A DNA stretch of 33,214 bases from JBKEDG01 sp047973085. GTDB lineage: Bacteria > Bacillota_I > Bacilli_A > JBKEDG01. Position 1 is the stretch's first letter. Every line of letters starts with the position of its first letter. Under the pieces are notes generated by a model. That model ran no database searches and was not told the origin of the DNA. It saw only the letters and a list, made by a program, of their open reading frames with translations. The position numbers were made by a program, and so were the translations under genes. This document shows, in pieces, positions 31,275 to 33,214 of this stretch. Location of the stretch: positions 1 through 33,214 of the forward strand of contig JBKEBI010000024.1 of the NCBI GenBank assembly GCA_047973085.1, given 5' to 3'.

Positions 31275-33035
31275 TTAAATATTAAATTTCTTTATTAAAT
31301 CGCTTCTTTTTGCATCTTTCAATGCCTTTTTAACAATTTCTCTATTTTTAGGAATTTTATATTGAAGCAAGGCTCTTTGAATTTTTTTTTCATTTTCTGT
31401 ATCAGCTACATAAACCTTTTGATTTGTTAATGGATTGTATTTTGTGTAGTACATACATGTTGATAATGTTGCAGGCGTGGGATAAAAGTCTTGAACTTGT
31501 AAAGGTTGAAAATTTATTTCATGTAAATAATTTGCAAGCATTATAGCAGAATTTATATCACTTCCAGGATGGCTTGACATTAAATATGGAACAACATACT
31601 GTTTTTTATTATATCTTCTCGAAAGAGAATAAAACTCACTTACAAAATAATTATACACATTACTAGAAGGTTTCCCCATTAATTTTAAAACCTTTGGATC
31701 AATATGCTCAGGAGCAAGTCTAAGTTGCCCTGATATATGATCTTTTACTAATTTTTTTAAAAATGTTTTATCATTATCTAATAGTACATAATCATATCTA
31801 ATTCCACTTCTAATAAAAACTTTCTTTACTTTTTGAAGTTTCTCAACTTCACATATCATTTCTAAATACTTTTTGTGAGAAACATTTAACTTTTCACATG
31901 AAACATCAGAAATACACTTTTTATTTTTACATGGATTTAATTTCTCATGTCTTTTACATGCATTTTCAATAAAATTTGCCGTTGGCCCTCCAATATCATT
32001 AATATTTCCTTTAAAGTCAGCAAACTCACAAATTTTTTTTGCTTCATCAACAACACTTTTAACACTTCTTGATGTAACAACCCTTCCTTGATGAAAAGTA
32101 ATTGCACAAAAATTACAACTTGCAAAACATCCTCTATTGGCGCTTATACTAAACTTTACCTCGTCAATTGCAGAAATATGGCCTATGTCTTTGTAATATG
32201 GATGTGCTTCATAGTTAAAAGGTAATTTGAAAATCTCATCTAATTCAATTTCTGTAAGAGGAGTTTGTGGAGGATTTGAAACAATACTGAAGTCTCCATA
32301 ATTTTCAATCAAACGCACATCTTCTAAACTAAAGGAACTTTCATATTGAATTTTAAAACTATTATTAAATTCCTTTTTGCTTCTAACAATTTCTTTAAAT
32401 GAAGGTAACACCTTAGCATTAATAATATAATTAGTATTCTTTGTTTTATATAAAGTACCATTAATAAAAGTAATATCAGAAACATTTAAACCACTTTTTA
32501 AATAATCAGCAATTTCTATAATAGTTTTCTCACCCATTCCATAAACCAATAAATCAGCTTTAGAATCAATTAAAATTGACTTCCTAATTTTATCATCCCA
32601 GTAATCATAATGTGCAAATCTGCGTAAACTTGCTTCAATACCCCCTATTATAATAGGAGACTCCTTAAAAAGCTTCTTAATCATATTAGTATATACAATT
32701 GTTGCTCTATTAGGACGTTTATTTATTTCTCCGTTAGGAGTATAAATATCTTTTTTTCTTCTATTTTTATTTACGGAATAGTGATTAACCATAGAATCAA
32801 TATTTCCTGCTGTTACTAAAAAAGCAAGGTTTGGTTTTCCAAACTTTAAAAAATCTTTATCATTGTTCCAATCAGGCTGAGCAATTATTGCTACCCTATA
32901 ACCATACTTTTCTAAAACTCTAGCAATTATCGCCACTCCAAAAGAAGGATGATCAATATACGCATCCCCTGATATAATAATGAAATCTACATTATCTCTA
33001 ACTTCCTCTTTTGTTATTGGAATCCAATTCTTCAA
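31275..33035 (-). CDS. YgiQ-family radical SAM protein
   Basis: YgiQ proteins are large radical SAM enzymes of unknown substrate. This one has 586 residues from the chosen start. It begins KNWIPITKEEV and has DFIIISGDAYIDHPSFG and IIAQPDWNN in the N-terminal domain (cobalamin-binding-like). GGIEASLRRFAHYDYWDD follows, then the cluster motif CFASCNFC (C303, C307, C310), LRLAPEHIDPKVL, and QVQDFYPTPATLSTCMYYT near the end. I use the TTG at 33035, seven bases after AGGAG. An in-frame ATG at 33059 lies at or before the predicted transcription start and has no RBS. The gene appears to be a single-gene unit with no clear terminator. Confidence 0.92.
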   Translation of the reverse strand: MKNWIPITKEEVRDNVDFIIISGDAYIDHPSFGVAIIARVLEKYGYRVAIIAQPDWNNDKDFLKFGKPNLAFLVTAGNIDSMVNHYSVNKNRRKKDIYTPNGEINKRPNRATIVYTNMIKKLFKESPIIIGGIEASLRRFAHYDYWDDKIRKSILIDSKADLLVYGMGEKTIIEIADYLKSGLNVSDITFINGTLYKTKNTNYIINAKVLPSFKEIVRSKKEFNNSFKIQYESSFSLEDVRLIENYGDFSIVSNPPQTPLTEIELDEIFKLPFNYEAHPYYKDIGHISAIDEVKFSISANRGCFASCNFCAITFHQGRVVTSRSVKSVVDEAKKICEFADFKGNINDIGGPTANFIENACKRHEKLNPCKNKKCISDVSCEKLNVSHKKYLEMICEVEKLQKVKKVFIRSGIRYDYVLLDNDKTFLKKLVKDHISGQLRLAPEHIDPKVLKLMGKPSSNVYNYFVSEFYSLSRRYNKKQYVVPYLMSSHPGSDINSAIMLANYLHEINFQPLQVQDFYPTPATLSTCMYYTKYNPLTNQKVYVADTENEKKIQRALLQYKIPKNREIVKKALKDAKRSDLIKKFNI

Positions 33036-33060
33036 AAAACCACTCCTAACACTACACATT

Positions 33061-33089
33061 ATTATAACCTTTTATTATAAAAAATACAA
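33061..33089 (-). promoter_or_regulatory. Promoter of the ygiQ-like gene
   Basis: TTGTAT (33089-33084), a 17-bp spacer and TATAAT (33066-33061). The predicted start near 33054 supports the TTG at 33035 as the start codon. Confidence 0.65.
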
Positions 33090-33096
33090 TTAAAAA

Positions 33097-33122
33097 AAAC
33101 TTCATAACTTAGTATGAAGTTT
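33097..33122 (-). terminator. Terminator at the right edge
   Basis: AAACTTCATA (33097-33106) pairs with TATGAAGTTT (33113-33122) around a 6-base loop. On the minus strand the stem runs into seven further T or A/T-rich bases, so it should end a transcript entering from the right. Confidence 0.7.
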
Positions 33123-33213
33123 CAGACTGTAGACAAAAAGTATTGCTATTTATCCTATGTGGATGAATTCCAATGCTTTTGTTATATTTATATGCATATT
33201 TCACTAATATTGC
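33109..33213 (-). CDS. Possible 3' end of a minus-strand gene cut by the window edge
   Basis: One minus-strand frame is open from the edge to a TAA at 33111-33109. It encodes 34 residues, starting AILVKYAYKYNKSIGIHPHR and ending LQSETSY. The terminator at 33097-33122 overlaps its last codons, as the ponA/nth hairpin overlaps nth, which makes a real gene end plausible. I do not recognise the fragment; a transposase tail is one possibility, but there is no evidence beyond composition. Confidence 0.3.
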   Translation of the reverse strand, partial: AILVKYAYKYNKSIGIHPHRINSNTFCLQSETSY

Positions 33214-33214
33214 C

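Noticed and set aside
33123..33214. Insertion sequence end at the right edge
   Set aside because: Only about 90 bases are available and no terminal repeat pair or transposase motif can be shown, so it is left as an unassigned partial frame.

Overview
The window is AT-rich chromosomal DNA of a wall-building, low-GC Gram-positive bacterium (Bacillota). The evidence is a type B (Bacillus-like) RNase P RNA, GpsB, RecU, a DnaD-like protein, MraZ with its binding repeats, a PASTA-containing division PBP, and a LexA/DinR-type box at recA. TGA is a stop (end of the DUF523 gene) and TGG encodes Trp, so the code is standard and this is not a wall-less mollicute. The small genes and extreme AT content fit Erysipelotrichia/Turicibacter-like lineages, but I cannot name a genus.

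Layout. 1-2000: start of an unknown gene on the minus strand, then a divergent psuK-psuG pair for pseudouridine breakdown. 2085-4496: a radical SAM protein and two neighbouring response-regulator-like genes whose receiver domains lack the phosphoacceptor Asp. 4609-6448: lspA-rluD-dCMP deaminase operon, divergent from def. 7150-9556: gpsB-rnpB-pgsA packed end to end, then recA under a LexA-type operator inside a 40-bp near-palindrome. 9697-12616: recU-ponA; the class A PBP ends in two calcium-binding thrombospondin type 3 repeats, unusual for a Gram-positive. 12631-14549: hup, then dnaD-DUF523-nth.

14631-20880: a shortened division/cell wall cluster, mraZ-rsmH-ftsL-pbp2-mraY-murD, controlled upstream by five AAAGTGG-type MraZ boxes and with an internal promoter before mraY. 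21139-22343: a membrane-anchored DUF4352 protein and a small HTH-like gene broken at an A8 tract, with a perfect 13-bp inverted repeat in its promoter. 22332-26149: a translationally coupled operon of gamma carbonic anhydrase, phosphotransacetylase, DUF1450, HD-domain dNTPase and a small membrane-tethered Ser/Thr kinase. 26327-31173: a lipoprotein and two tandem MacB-like ABC transporter half-genes, each a fused ATPase and permease. 31275-33035: a YgiQ-family radical SAM protein. The right edge holds the possible 3' end of one more minus-strand gene.

Most genes are on the minus strand and many overlap by 1-14 nt. No tRNA, rRNA, CRISPR array or intact mobile element was seen. The points most worth a second look are the TSP3 tail on the PBP, the pair of phosphoacceptor-less regulators, and the frameshifted HTH gene overlapping tail to tail with a minimal kinase.
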